NCBI RefSeq assembly: GCF_900591205.1
Contig: NZ_UUPU01000045.1
Coordinates: 1-38,443 of the forward strand
DNA from: Pseudomonas viridiflava
GTDB taxonomy: Bacteria > Pseudomonadota > Gammaproteobacteria > Pseudomonadales > Pseudomonadaceae
Length of the DNA stretch: 38,443 bases
Direction: 5' to 3'
The position numbers and the translations under genes are program-made. Shown piece by piece: positions 25,379 to 34,439 of the stretch. Under the pieces are notes generated by a model. It saw nothing but the letters and a program-made list of their open reading frames with translations, ran no database searches and was not told the DNA's origin. Each line of letters begins with the position of its first letter. Positions within the stretch are counted from its first letter, which is position 1.

Positions 25379-26274
25379 TGCTCAATCGTTTTCAAGGCTG
25401 GCGCGAGCGCGGCTGGTCCGTTGTCGACGCGTCTGCCTACAGCGACGCCTGGCAGCGTTTTGGCGGCAGTGTTGCGACCCACCCGCAGGTGATCGAGCGC
25501 CTGTCCGGGCTGGCTGAAATCCCGGTGCGTTACCTGGCCTGGGAGCAAGGTGGCGAACTTCAGGCGTGTATCGCGACCTGGGGGCGTGACCTGGCTCTGT
25601 CCAAGGATGTGCTCAAGCAACGCGGTAAAAAGGGTCTGTTCGACCTGGGCAATGCCGAGTTGATCCTGCCCGCCGCGCCTGGCGCCCAGGCGCCGTTGCG
25701 CCAGCGTGCGCGCTACCTGTCGGCCTTGAATGAAGGCCGTTTCAGCGGCCTCAAGCCGCAGGCCGAGCAACTGGCCATGGCCCGCACTCCGGAAGAACTG
25801 TCGAAGAAATTCCGCTACAACCAGCGCCGCGAACTGCGTTTGCTGGAAGAAGCCGGTGGCGTTGTGCGCCCGGTGAGTGAGTTTTCCAGCGCGGAACTGG
25901 CGGCGATCTACTGTGATTTGTTCCTGCGTCGCTGGGGCTTTGTGGCCACAGGTGCCGAACGCATGGCCGAGGTGATCGAGCTGCTGGGCGAGTGGCTGAT
26001 CGGCTCGGTGATTTTCCTCAATGACGCGCCCATCGCTGTGCAACTGGTGTATCGGGCCGAGTCGCCCGAATGGATCAGCGTGGAGTACGTCAACGGTGGG
26101 GTCGACCCGCAAACCCGTGCGTTCAGCCCGGGCAGTGTCCTGAGTTTCCTCAATACCCAAAGTGCCTGGGAGCAGGCGCGTGAAGTCGGCAAGCCGCTGC
26201 GGTTTTCCTTCGGGCGCGCCGACCGGGAGTACAAGGACCGTTGGTGCAACCCCGTGCCGGTGCTGACCGTATGA
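25378..26274 (+). CDS. Mig-14 family protein (antimicrobial peptide resistance)
   Basis: A 298-residue protein resembling Mig-14, which in Salmonella and P. aeruginosa (PA5003) contributes to resistance to antimicrobial peptides. The C-terminal half (about 135-290) has a GNAT/FemX-like look: KFRYNQRRELRLLEEAGG, CDLFLRRWGF, then IGSVIFLNDAPIAVQLVY and FSFGRADREYKDRW. I see no signal peptide or clear membrane span. The start ATG at 25378 overlaps the wapH stop. The placement inside an LPS core operon suggests an envelope-modifying acyl- or aminoacyl-transfer role, which is inference. Confidence 0.8.
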   Translation: MLNRFQGWRERGWSVVDASAYSDAWQRFGGSVATHPQVIERLSGLAEIPVRYLAWEQGGELQACIATWGRDLALSKDVLKQRGKKGLFDLGNAELILPAAPGAQAPLRQRARYLSALNEGRFSGLKPQAEQLAMARTPEELSKKFRYNQRRELRLLEEAGGVVRPVSEFSSAELAAIYCDLFLRRWGFVATGAERMAEVIELLGEWLIGSVIFLNDAPIAVQLVYRAESPEWISVEYVNGGVDPQTRAFSPGSVLSFLNTQSAWEQAREVGKPLRFSFGRADREYKDRWCNPVPVLTV

Positions 26275-27668
26275 GCCGCAAACAGCAATTGCTCAAGCGC
26301 CACCGGCGCAACAAACGCATCGGTGTGTTGATCGGCCTGGTGCTGCTGGTGGTGGTCGGTATCAGCGTTGCCTGGTGGTTGCCGTTGGTGCTCGGCGTGT
26401 TGGCCTGGGCGGCTCATGAAGCCTGGTTTGCCGACCATCTGTTTTATGCACCCGACGAAGACTATCAATACCGTTTCTCGGCGGATGCCGAGCTGGCCGG
26501 GGTTCGCTTCGAAGGCGGGCGGCTGCGTGTGGATGCGCCGCTGGAAGCCGATGCGACGTTGGTGCTGGCGATCAAGGTCAAGAGCGGTTGGCTGGGACGT
26601 TTTCTCGACCCGGCTATCGAGATCTCCGGCGGTGACAGCCCCGACCGGCAGGCGTTCGAGCGTGGGGTCAATGGCATTCGTTACCTCAACCTCAGTGGCC
26701 TGGCCCCGGCCCTGATGGCGGGCGAGCTGCGCTTGCGCGGGCGCTTTTGCAGCCTGCACGGCGCCCCCCGCCTGTGGGCCTGGGCCACTGCGGACTATTC
26801 GGCGCAGCGGGTGATGGTCATCGCGCCCCATGCCGATGATGCCGAGTTGGCTGCTTTCGGTCTTTACAGCCAGGCTGAAAAGCCGTGGATCGTGACCCTC
26901 ACGGCGGGCGAGATCGAAGCCGAACACTATCAGCAGATGGGCCTGGATCCGGTCGAGGCTTCGCGGATCAAGGGCCGCTTGCGTGCCTGGGACAGCATCG
27001 CCGTGCCGCGCTGGGCGGGGGTGCCAGAGGCGCATTGTGTGCAGTTGGGCTACTTCTGCCTGCAATTGCCCGCAATGCGTGCCACGCCGGACCAGCCGAT
27101 CGCCTCGCGAGAGGCTGACTTGTCGGATATCCGCCTGTTTCGCCAGTTCAACCCCTTCCCGTTGCCGGCGGATCATGACGGCCTGCCGACCTGGAATAAT
27201 CTGTTGGCCGATTTGCGCCAATTACTGCTGACGGCGCGCCCCGAAGTCATTGTGTTGCCGCACCCGGTGCTCGACCCGCACCCGGATCATATCTGCGCGC
27301 AACAAGCCGTGGTCGAGGCATTGCAAGGGCTGGAGTGGCAGCCGACTGTCGTGCTGGGCTACGCCAACCATCTGCATGACAACGACCGCTGGCCCATGGG
27401 CGACGCGGGCGCCGGTATTGCCCTGCCGCCACTGTTCGACGACGCGCTGGAGCTGCGGCCGTGCAGCCTGTCGCTGTCGCCGGCACAACAGCGCGACAAG
27501 GCCATGGCGCTGGGCATGATGCATGACCTGCAGCCCGCGCCGCCGTTCAAGCGCCAAGTGCGGCGCTGGTTGCAACGTGTGTTGGCGGGGCGTGCACGCT
27601 CGCCTTATGGTGAGAACGAATTTTTCCGCAAGGCCGTACGACGGCATGAGTTGTTCTGGCGTTTGTGA
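26271..27668 (+). CDS. dnpA: PIG-L family de-N-acetylase DnpA
   Basis: A 465-residue membrane-anchored deacetylase. PA5002 (DnpA) occupies this position and affects fluoroquinolone persistence; its natural substrate is thought to be an envelope glycan. One or two hydrophobic segments lie at about 17-50. The zinc/catalytic motif IAPHADDAE (His187, Asp189, Asp190) and a later DPHPDH are classic PIG-L/LmbE elements. The ATG at 26271 overlaps the mig-14 stop (ATGA); an upstream in-frame start would lie inside the preceding gene. It ends 11 bp before the ssg-like gene. Confidence 0.87.
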   Translation: MSRKQQLLKRHRRNKRIGVLIGLVLLVVVGISVAWWLPLVLGVLAWAAHEAWFADHLFYAPDEDYQYRFSADAELAGVRFEGGRLRVDAPLEADATLVLAIKVKSGWLGRFLDPAIEISGGDSPDRQAFERGVNGIRYLNLSGLAPALMAGELRLRGRFCSLHGAPRLWAWATADYSAQRVMVIAPHADDAELAAFGLYSQAEKPWIVTLTAGEIEAEHYQQMGLDPVEASRIKGRLRAWDSIAVPRWAGVPEAHCVQLGYFCLQLPAMRATPDQPIASREADLSDIRLFRQFNPFPLPADHDGLPTWNNLLADLRQLLLTARPEVIVLPHPVLDPHPDHICAQQAVVEALQGLEWQPTVVLGYANHLHDNDRWPMGDAGAGIALPPLFDDALELRPCSLSLSPAQQRDKAMALGMMHDLQPAPPFKRQVRRWLQRVLAGRARSPYGENEFFRKAVRRHELFWRL

Positions 27669-27679
27669 AAGGAAATCCC

Positions 27680-28636
27680 ATGAAAGTTTTGTTTCTGGTG
27701 CAGAAAGAACAGCGCGCTATTCTCGACCGCTTGTACGAAGGCGTCGCCGAGCACTGCGAGTGCGACCTGCGTTGGTTGAGCAGTGATGAACAACGCAACC
27801 TGCGGGGTTACTTCCGGCGCGAAGTCGACGTGACTCGCTATGACCGCATTGTGTTCTTCCTGCGGTTCAAACAGGAAATCCGCCAGGCTGCGTTTATTCG
27901 CACGATCCCGAACCTGGTGATCCTCGAGCACGACGCCTACCAGAACTACATCCCTTGCAAGTACACCGGCAAGTTCAGCGCCCATTACCGCCGTCTGCCG
28001 TGGGTGCGAGTGATCAGTTCCGGTCATAGGGTCACCGAACGCCTGCGCGCCGAAGGCTTTGACGCGGTGTTCGTGCCCAAGGGCTATGATCAGGCGCTGC
28101 TGCAGCCGCAGGACCGCGAGCGCGACATCGAACTGGCGTTTGTCGGCAGCACCAACAGCGTGGCCTACAGTGGCCGCAAAGCGTTGCTGGACGAGCTGGC
28201 GCAGGTCGAACCTTTGGTGGTGACGCGCACCAAATCCGGCGAGGAATATTGCGCAACCCTCAACCGAATTCGTTTTTTCGTCAGTGCCGACGTGGGCATG
28301 GGCGAGTACATGATCAAGAACTTCGAGGCCATGGCCTGTGGCTGCGTGCTGTTGGCCTTTGATCAAGGGGCTTCGGAAAACGAGGCGCTTGGCTTCAAGG
28401 ACATGGTCAATGTGGTGTTCTACAAGGACATCCCACAGCTGCAGGAGAAACTCTGCGTGTTGCGGGCCGACCCGCAGCTGGCGGCAGACATTGCGCGTAA
28501 CGGGCAAGCGCTGGCAGTCAGCCAGTTCAGCTTTGCGCGTATCGGCCAGCGCATTGTCGAAGTGCTCCAGCCGCCACTGCGGCCACGTGCGCCGTTGAAT
28601 TGGCTGGAAAGGTTGCGTCTTAAACTGGGCGTGTAA
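27680..28636 (+). CDS. ssg: Ssg-like cell-surface sugar glycosyltransferase
   Basis: A 318-residue protein matching PA5001/Ssg in position and character. Ssg affects O-antigen, colony form, motility and phage sensitivity in Pseudomonas. It starts KVLFLVQKEQRAILD. The second half resembles the CgeB-type glycosyltransferase domain: ELAFVGSTNS, RIRFFVSADVGMGEYMIKNFEAMACGCVLLAF, then FYKDIPQLQEKL. AAGGA about 6 nt before the ATG at 27680 decides that start over a GTG 15 nt earlier. It is the last of the overlapping genes that begin with the carbamoyltransferase. Confidence 0.83.
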   Translation: MKVLFLVQKEQRAILDRLYEGVAEHCECDLRWLSSDEQRNLRGYFRREVDVTRYDRIVFFLRFKQEIRQAAFIRTIPNLVILEHDAYQNYIPCKYTGKFSAHYRRLPWVRVISSGHRVTERLRAEGFDAVFVPKGYDQALLQPQDRERDIELAFVGSTNSVAYSGRKALLDELAQVEPLVVTRTKSGEEYCATLNRIRFFVSADVGMGEYMIKNFEAMACGCVLLAFDQGASENEALGFKDMVNVVFYKDIPQLQEKLCVLRADPQLAADIARNGQALAVSQFSFARIGQRIVEVLQPPLRPRAPLNWLERLRLKLGV

Positions 28637-28688
28637 TGGCGACCGACGGGTCGCAAATGATGGATATATGAAATTTTCGAGGCGATAA

Positions 28689-29462
28689 ATGCAATTCTCC
28701 GATCAAAGCGACATAACGCTCGTAGTGACCAGTTGCGGTCGCTTCGATTTGTTGAAGCGCACGCTCGAGAGCTTCGATCTGTACAACACGGCAGATATAC
28801 GTGAAGTCTTCATTACCGAAGACTCCGGCGATGAAGCGGTACGCCAGGCGATTCCTGAGCACTGGCACAGCCATTGCACCTTCTTGATCAACCGTCCGAA
28901 GCTTGGGCAGTTGGCATCTATTGATCTGGCCTACGAGTCGGTCAAGACCCCTTACATATTCCATTGCGAAGATGATTGGGCGTTTTATCGACCCGGGTTT
29001 GTCGAGGATTCCAAGACGGTTCTGGAGCAGCGCCCCGAGATTCTTCAAGTCTGGTTGCGCAATTATGTTTACGACTTGCAGGTGCACAGCCCCTATATTC
29101 ATCTGGGGCCGCGTGATGTGATCGGCGGGGTGGCGTGTTATCCCTTGCTGTCCGATAAGCCCGATTGGCAGGGGTTTTCGTTGAACCCGGGCCTGCGACG
29201 GATCAAGGAGTACCGGTTGTGCGCACCCTATGCAGGGTTTGAAGGGGAGAAGGGGCTTTCCAGGCGTTACGCAGAGTTGAATCTGGCGGCGGTTACCCTG
29301 GAAGGCGATGCGGTTTTGCACACCGGTTTCGGTTTGCATGTGGCGACAGCAGAAGAGCGCTTGACCAAGGCGCGGCGCAAGCGGCGCGAGCGGATCAAGC
29401 TGGCAGCTATGCTGATACTGGGAGTGGGTATTGGCTGGTTGCTCAATCAATTAGTCCGGTAG
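28689..29462 (+). CDS. GT-A (family 2-like) glycosyltransferase with C-terminal membrane anchor
   Basis: A 257-residue GT2-type enzyme: DITLVVTSCGRFDLLKRTLES at the N-terminus, and HCEDDWAFYRPGF as the probable DxD metal site near residue 97. Unusually, the last 20 or so residues (LAAMLILGVGIGWLLNQLV) form one hydrophobic span after a basic stretch (RRKRRERIK), which would anchor it with the enzyme in the cytoplasm. In P. aeruginosa the rhamnosyltransferase wapR lies between ssg and waaL; whether this is its counterpart I cannot tell. The 52-bp gap upstream has a GAGG ribosome site. Confidence 0.8.
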   Translation: MQFSDQSDITLVVTSCGRFDLLKRTLESFDLYNTADIREVFITEDSGDEAVRQAIPEHWHSHCTFLINRPKLGQLASIDLAYESVKTPYIFHCEDDWAFYRPGFVEDSKTVLEQRPEILQVWLRNYVYDLQVHSPYIHLGPRDVIGGVACYPLLSDKPDWQGFSLNPGLRRIKEYRLCAPYAGFEGEKGLSRRYAELNLAAVTLEGDAVLHTGFGLHVATAEERLTKARRKRRERIKLAAMLILGVGIGWLLNQLVR

Positions 29463-29501
29463 AACAAGTCACCACAACGCCGCATAAGGTCATTTTTCTC
29501 G

Positions 29502-30587
29502 ATGAGCATTCTTAACATCATGTGGGCCGGCGGTTCTGCATTCGCTTCGGTGCAAAAGGTTCATCAACAGATACTGTCTCACGCGGTCAGCCGTGCTCCG
29601 ATCGAAACCTGGCTGCTTCAAGGCAGTGCACAGGGTGGCGAGTCGGCGCTCGAGTGGAAGCTCTCCTCGGCCCAACTCAAGGGTCGGCATCTGTGGAAGT
29701 TGCTGATGCCCAGGATGCGTGCGCGCTTTCAGAAGGCGCTTCCCGACGGTATGGAGATCGTGCTGCTGGACGGCATTGGCGTTGCTCGTGTGATGTTGCC
29801 GGTGCTCAAGCGGCTGCCGCAGGTGCGGGTAGTCGTTGTGTTTCATGGCCACACGCGCCTGCGTGCGACCGACAAGAAGCTGTTTGATCAGTTCGCGGCT
29901 TCGCAGTTGACGCTGGCGGCGGTGTCGCAAACCTTGGCCGGCGCGCTTGAGCGTTATCTGCAACGGCCGGTGGCGGTGTTGCGCAGCGCGTTCGACCCTG
30001 TCGCTTTTCGCGCTGGTGCACTGTCGCGCGAGCAGGCGCGGTCCCGTCTGGGCCTGCCGTTACAGGGCGCGCCAGTGCTGGGCGCGGTGGGTCGGCTGGT
30101 GGATAGCAAAGGCTTTGGTTGTTTGCTGGAGGCTTTTGCCGACGTCTCGGCTGATCAGCACGATGCGCGCCTGGTGATCATCGGCGAGGGGGCGGCGAGG
30201 TCTGCGCTTGAGGCGCGTATTGCGCAGCTCGGCCTACAGGGCAGGGTGTCGCTGCCGGGCCATCTCCCGGACGCGGCGACGCTGTATCGGGCCTTTGACT
30301 GGGTGGCCATTCCGTCCACACAAGAGGGCTTGGGCTTGATCCTGCAAGAGGCGGTGATGGCCGGCGTGCCGGTGCTGACCAGCGATTTGCCAGTCTTTCG
30401 CGAGCAGTTGGGGGAGGCCGGCTGGTACGCCCCTTCAGCTAGTGCACAGGCTTGGGGCCATCTGCTTGAGCGCGCATTTGCCACCTCGGCAGCCGAGGTG
30501 GTGGCGGCTCAGTCGCAGGCGCTGGCGCCGGACCAAGCCTGGACAGACTTCAGTGAAACCTCGCGGCGCCTGTTTTCATGCCGCTAG
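29502..30587 (+). CDS. GT4 glycosyltransferase of the LPS core region
   Basis: A 361-residue GT-B enzyme. It shows an N-terminal NIMWAGGSAFASVQKV segment, VVVFHGHTRLRATDK, the Rossmann segment GAVGRLVDSKGFGCLLEAF, and the E-x7-E motif EGLGLILQE followed by GVPVLTSDLPVF. It probably adds an outer-core sugar; donor and acceptor are unknown. It starts 39 nt after the previous glycosyltransferase and its 3' end overlaps the convergent kinase-like gene by 12 bp. I recall no fixed symbol for it. Confidence 0.82.
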   Translation: MSILNIMWAGGSAFASVQKVHQQILSHAVSRAPIETWLLQGSAQGGESALEWKLSSAQLKGRHLWKLLMPRMRARFQKALPDGMEIVLLDGIGVARVMLPVLKRLPQVRVVVVFHGHTRLRATDKKLFDQFAASQLTLAAVSQTLAGALERYLQRPVAVLRSAFDPVAFRAGALSREQARSRLGLPLQGAPVLGAVGRLVDSKGFGCLLEAFADVSADQHDARLVIIGEGAARSALEARIAQLGLQGRVSLPGHLPDAATLYRAFDWVAIPSTQEGLGLILQEAVMAGVPVLTSDLPVFREQLGEAGWYAPSASAQAWGHLLERAFATSAAEVVAAQSQALAPDQAWTDFSETSRRLFSCR

Positions 30588-31181
30588 CAGTGCTTGCTCC
30601 AGGGCGTGCATTGGAAAGCGTTCGTTCAGCTTCTCACGCGCAATATAGCGGGCGAAATGTTGCAGGTTGCGGCGTGCAAGTTCCGGGTTCAGGGGGGCGC
30701 GCAGGAAGCGCATGTCGGCCACGTCGATCAGCCCCATCTCATTGTCTGGCGTTACCACGATATTGCCCAGGTGCAAGGAGCGGAAGTAGATGCCCGCGCC
30801 ATGCAAGCGGCGGATAAGTGCCACCAGCGGGCCAAGGTTCGTTTCCCATTCAAAGCCTTCGCGGTTGGAAATCTGGCGCAGCGTTTCCCCAGGCAGCGGG
30901 CGATACAGCACGGCGGTCATGCCGGGCGCGGCCAGTTGAAAGAACGCGAGCACGGTCAAGGTCGGGATGCCGCGCTCTTGCAGCTGCGCCACGTTGTCGA
31001 TGAACCGCTTGGAGTACGGGCGAAACAGCGCCGACGAAAACAGGCGTTTACGACGAAACAGTTTGAGGATATTCCCGTCGGTCAGCAGGTAGACTTTGGG
31101 CCCATAGCTGTCCTTCTCGAGGATTCTGGCACCTTCAATCATCTTGTCTAAATCGGCTTGGGCAAGCCTTGAACATTGCAT
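30576..31181 (-). CDS. Kinase-like protein of the LPS cluster (PA4998-type), catalytic Asp missing
   Basis: A 201-residue protein with WaaP/RIO-kinase-like features in the position of PA4998. It has KVYLLTDGNILKLFRRK (Lys40 a likely ATP lysine), the loop YFRSLHLGNIVV, and GLIDVADM with Asp153. Active kinases have Asp where this has Ser135, while the following LHLGN and metal Asp are kept. I use the ATG at 31179-31181 (MQCSRLAQAD); the frame is open back to 31301, but those extra 40 residues look non-conserved and would overlap the waaL 5' end. It is the only minus-strand gene in this half of the cluster, converging on the glycosyltransferase and divergent from waaL. Confidence 0.75.
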   Translation of the reverse strand: MQCSRLAQADLDKMIEGARILEKDSYGPKVYLLTDGNILKLFRRKRLFSSALFRPYSKRFIDNVAQLQERGIPTLTVLAFFQLAAPGMTAVLYRPLPGETLRQISNREGFEWETNLGPLVALIRRLHGAGIYFRSLHLGNIVVTPDNEMGLIDVADMRFLRAPLNPELARRNLQHFARYIAREKLNERFPMHALEQALLAA

Positions 31182-31291
31182 CGTTGGAAAGCCTTGTGGG
31201 GAGTCGCGGGCACAGTGATCGGTAATAATGCCGAAAGTTTTGGGTTTTAACCATGCCGGCTTGGCGGGTTGGACGTAATCAGGAGCGGGTG

Positions 31292-32470
31292 ATGCAAGCA
31301 AGTCGCTGGGCGCAGGTATGGATGATTTTCGGGTTACTTTGGTTTTTGCTGGCGATTGCCTACGCGCCGACCAACAAGATTTATCAACAAGGGTTGACGC
31401 TGTTTCTATGGCTGCCGGCGATGGTGTTTGCCTGGGCGGCGCGTGAACGCCTCAAGGAAGTCTGGCGCGAGCAACGCTGGATATGCCTGATGATTGCGGC
31501 GCTGGCGGTGTGGGGCGCCATCAGTTTGTCGTGGACCAATGCCCAAGACCCTTCGCGTGAGACCAAGCGCCTGCTGTATATCGGCGTGTTCCTGCTGTTT
31601 TTCCCGGTGTTCGCGTGCGGCCGGACCGAACCGCTCATTCGTGTGATGCAGTGGGGCGGTTTCGGTCTGGCCTTGTCGTCGCTGGTGGCGATCATCAAGT
31701 TTTATGGGGTTGAGCATAATCCCTGGTTTGCGCGCCTCGAAGGTTTGGGTCAGCTGTCTCACCCGATTCTGGGCGCCTACGTGATCGGGATGGCTGCGGT
31801 CTGGTTGCTGCACTGGCTGCCCCGTGGGCGCTGGATGCAAGTGGCGTGGGCCGTGTCGATCGCATTGCTCGGCCTGTTTGTGGTGTTGAGCCAAAGCCGT
31901 GGCGCTGCCCTGGCGCTGCTGTTGACCGTGGTGGCCATGCCCGCCTGGTGCCGCGACCGGCGTACTGCCGTGATCGCCATCGGGGCGGTCGTGGCGGCAT
32001 TGGCCGTATTCTTCGCCATGCAATCGCTGATGCTGGCCCGTGGCGTGTCTTACCGGCCGCAGATCTTCATGGCTGCCTTGCAGATGATTTCCGAGCACCC
32101 GTGGACCGGCCTGGGCCTGGGTGGGGACTACAAGGTATTCGCCGACAACCTGTACTTTGATCACTCCCACAACCTGTTCACCCACATCACCCTCGAACTT
32201 GGCCTGCCGGGCCTGCTGCTCTGGTGCGGGCTGTGGTTCGGTGTGTTGTGGCAAGCCTGGAAGGCCCGCGACACGCTCTACGGCAAGGGCATCATCGGCA
32301 TGTGGGTGTTCTCGTTCCTGGCCATGCAGTTCGACGCGGCGAGCCTCACGGGCACACCGCGGGCCGAGTGGTTTATCTCGTGGCTGCCGATTGCGCTGTC
32401 CAGTGTATTGGTCTGGGCTCGGGCCAAGCCCGACGCTTGTGATAAAGTTCGCGTCCTACCCAATCAGTGA
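31292..32470 (+). CDS. waaL: O-antigen ligase WaaL
   Basis: A polytopic inner-membrane protein that joins undecaprenyl-linked O-antigen to lipid A-core in the periplasm. The 392-residue sequence has about ten hydrophobic segments, the Wzy_C-type VVLSQSRGAALALLL region and a large periplasmic loop. That loop carries SYRPQIFMAALQMISEHPW and DHSHNLFTHITLELG; its His/Arg residues are those expected to be catalytic. AGGAG 7 nt before the ATG at 31292 makes that start better than the ATG at 31253. It lies 9 bp upstream of msbA. Confidence 0.9.
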   Translation: MQASRWAQVWMIFGLLWFLLAIAYAPTNKIYQQGLTLFLWLPAMVFAWAARERLKEVWREQRWICLMIAALAVWGAISLSWTNAQDPSRETKRLLYIGVFLLFFPVFACGRTEPLIRVMQWGGFGLALSSLVAIIKFYGVEHNPWFARLEGLGQLSHPILGAYVIGMAAVWLLHWLPRGRWMQVAWAVSIALLGLFVVLSQSRGAALALLLTVVAMPAWCRDRRTAVIAIGAVVAALAVFFAMQSLMLARGVSYRPQIFMAALQMISEHPWTGLGLGGDYKVFADNLYFDHSHNLFTHITLELGLPGLLLWCGLWFGVLWQAWKARDTLYGKGIIGMWVFSFLAMQFDAASLTGTPRAEWFISWLPIALSSVLVWARAKPDACDKVRVLPNQ

Positions 32471-32479
32471 GCTCGACAC

Positions 32480-34288
32480 ATGAGTGACGCACCGCCCAAA
32501 GCGGACCAGGAATCCAGCCTGAAAATTTATTTCAGGCTGCTGGGCTATGTGAAACCGTACCTCGGTATGTTCCTGCTGAGTATCGTGGGCTTCGTGATCT
32601 TTGCTTCCACCCAGCCGATGCTCGCCGGGATCCTCAAATACTTCGTGGATGGCCTGAGCAATCCCGATGTGGTGTTCCTGCCCAAGATCCCGTTGTTCAA
32701 AGACTTGAAGCTGTTGATGGCCGTGCCGTTGCTGATCATCCTGATCGCTGCGTGGCAGGGCCTCGGCTCATTCCTGGGCAACTACTATCTGGCCAAGGTG
32801 TCCCTGGGGCTGGTGCATGACCTGCGGGTCCAGCTGTTCAACAAACTGCTGGTGCTGCCCAACCGCTATTTCGATACGCATAACTCCGGGCACCTGATTT
32901 CCCGCATCACCTTCAACGTGACCATGGTCACCGGCGCCGCGACGGATGCGATCAAGGTGGTGATCCGTGAAGGTCTGACCGTGGTGTTCCTGTTCGGCTA
33001 TCTGCTGTGGATGAACTGGAAGCTGACCCTGGTGATGCTGGCGATCCTGCCGCTGATTGCGATCATGGTCGGCAGTACCAGCAAAAAATTCCGCAAGCAG
33101 AGCAAGAAAATCCAGGTGGCGATGGGCGACGTGACACACGTGGCCTCCGAGACCATCCAGGGTTACCGCGTGGTACGCAGCTTCGGTGGCGAAAACTACG
33201 AGGAGCGCCGTTTTGCCGCTGCCAGCCAGGGCAATACCGACAAGCAACTGCGCATGAACAAGACCGGCGCGGTCTACACCCCGATGCTGCAACTGGTGAT
33301 CTACACCGCCATGGCCGCGCTGATGTTCCTGGTGCTGCTGCTGCGCGGCGATGCCACAGCGGGTGATCTGGTGGCCTACATCACCGCCGCGGGCCTGCTG
33401 CCCAAGCCGATCCGCCAGCTGTCGGAAGTCAGCTCGACGATTCAGAAAGGCGTGGCGGGTGCCGAGAGCATCTTCGAACAACTGGATGAAGTGCCTGAAG
33501 TCGACAGCGGCACCGTGGAGCGTGACCGCGTCAGCGGGCGCCTGGACGTGCGCAACCTGAGCTTCACCTACCCGGGCACCGAGCGCGAAGTGCTGAAGAA
33601 CATCAGCTTCACTGCCGCGCCGGGGCAGATGATCGCCCTGGTTGGGCGTTCGGGCAGCGGCAAGTCGACCCTGGCCAGCCTGATCCCGCGTTTCTATCAT
33701 CACGAAACCGGCGAAATCCTGCTGGACGAGGTAGAGATCGAAGACTACCGCCTGCGCAACCTGCGTCGACATGTGGCCCAGGTGACCCAGCATGTGACCC
33801 TGTTCAACGACACCGTGGCCAACAACATCGCCTACGGCGACCTGGCGGATGCACCGCGTGAGGACATCGAAAAGGCCGCGGCCGATGCCTACGCCATGGA
33901 CTTTATCGCCGAGCTGCCCAAGGGCCTGGACACCGAAGTCGGTGAAAACGGTGTGTTGCTGTCCGGCGGTCAGCGTCAACGCTTGGCGATCGCCCGTGCG
34001 TTGCTGAAAAACGCCCCGCTGCTGATCCTGGATGAAGCGACTTCGGCGCTGGATACCGAGTCGGAGCGCCACATTCAGGCCGCGCTGGACAAGGTCATGA
34101 AAGGCCGTACCACCCTGGTTATCGCACACCGGCTGTCCACCATCGAGAAAGCCGACATGATTCTGGTGATGGACCACGGCGAAATTGTCGAGCGTGGTAC
34201 GCATCTGGAACTGCTGGCCATGGGCGGCTATTACTCGCGCCTGCACGCCATGGGCCTGGATGAGCCGGCGATGGCCAACATCACCTGA
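32480..34288 (+). CDS. msbA: Lipid A-core flippase MsbA (ABC exporter)
   Basis: A 602-residue half-transporter that flips core-lipid A across the inner membrane. An N-terminal six-helix domain (about 20-320) is followed by a nucleotide-binding domain. That domain has Walker A GRSGSGKSTL, Q-loop VTQHVTLFNDT, signature LSGGQRQRLAIARALL, Walker B LLILDEATSALD and switch IAHRLST. It follows waaL by 9 bp, so ligase and flippase are co-expressed. A GC hairpin terminator follows the stop at once, separating it from the sulfation pair. Confidence 0.97.
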   Translation: MSDAPPKADQESSLKIYFRLLGYVKPYLGMFLLSIVGFVIFASTQPMLAGILKYFVDGLSNPDVVFLPKIPLFKDLKLLMAVPLLIILIAAWQGLGSFLGNYYLAKVSLGLVHDLRVQLFNKLLVLPNRYFDTHNSGHLISRITFNVTMVTGAATDAIKVVIREGLTVVFLFGYLLWMNWKLTLVMLAILPLIAIMVGSTSKKFRKQSKKIQVAMGDVTHVASETIQGYRVVRSFGGENYEERRFAAASQGNTDKQLRMNKTGAVYTPMLQLVIYTAMAALMFLVLLLRGDATAGDLVAYITAAGLLPKPIRQLSEVSSTIQKGVAGAESIFEQLDEVPEVDSGTVERDRVSGRLDVRNLSFTYPGTEREVLKNISFTAAPGQMIALVGRSGSGKSTLASLIPRFYHHETGEILLDEVEIEDYRLRNLRRHVAQVTQHVTLFNDTVANNIAYGDLADAPREDIEKAAADAYAMDFIAELPKGLDTEVGENGVLLSGGQRQRLAIARALLKNAPLLILDEATSALDTESERHIQAALDKVMKGRTTLVIAHRLSTIEKADMILVMDHGEIVERGTHLELLAMGGYYSRLHAMGLDEPAMANIT

Positions 34289-34289
34289 C

Positions 34290-34320
34290 ACACCGGGGCG
34301 CGCAATGCGCCCCGTGTTTG
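34290..34320 (+). terminator. Probable intrinsic terminator after msbA
   Basis: GGGGCGC-GCAAT-GCGCCCC (34295-34313), extended by ACAC/GTGT, ends in GTGTTTG. The T-tract is short, so termination may be partial. It begins 2 nt past the msbA stop. Confidence 0.7.
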
Positions 34321-34439
34321 TATCAAGCCCCTTACCGGCTTGACCAAAGCCAAATAATTTACCGCCTGTCGTTTGTTATGTTGGCCTTCTCGATTCGAAT
34401 GACGAACGAGAGGGCTAACCTTCTTGCGTGGGTAATGGA

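Noticed and set aside
32768..34291. A 507-codon minus-strand frame opposite msbA
   Set aside because: Antisense to canonical ABC motifs; His/Gln-rich shadow.
34321..34439. TTGACC at 34340 as a promoter for the sulfotransferase gene
   Set aside because: No acceptable -10 lies 16-18 nt downstream, so it is not listed as a promoter.
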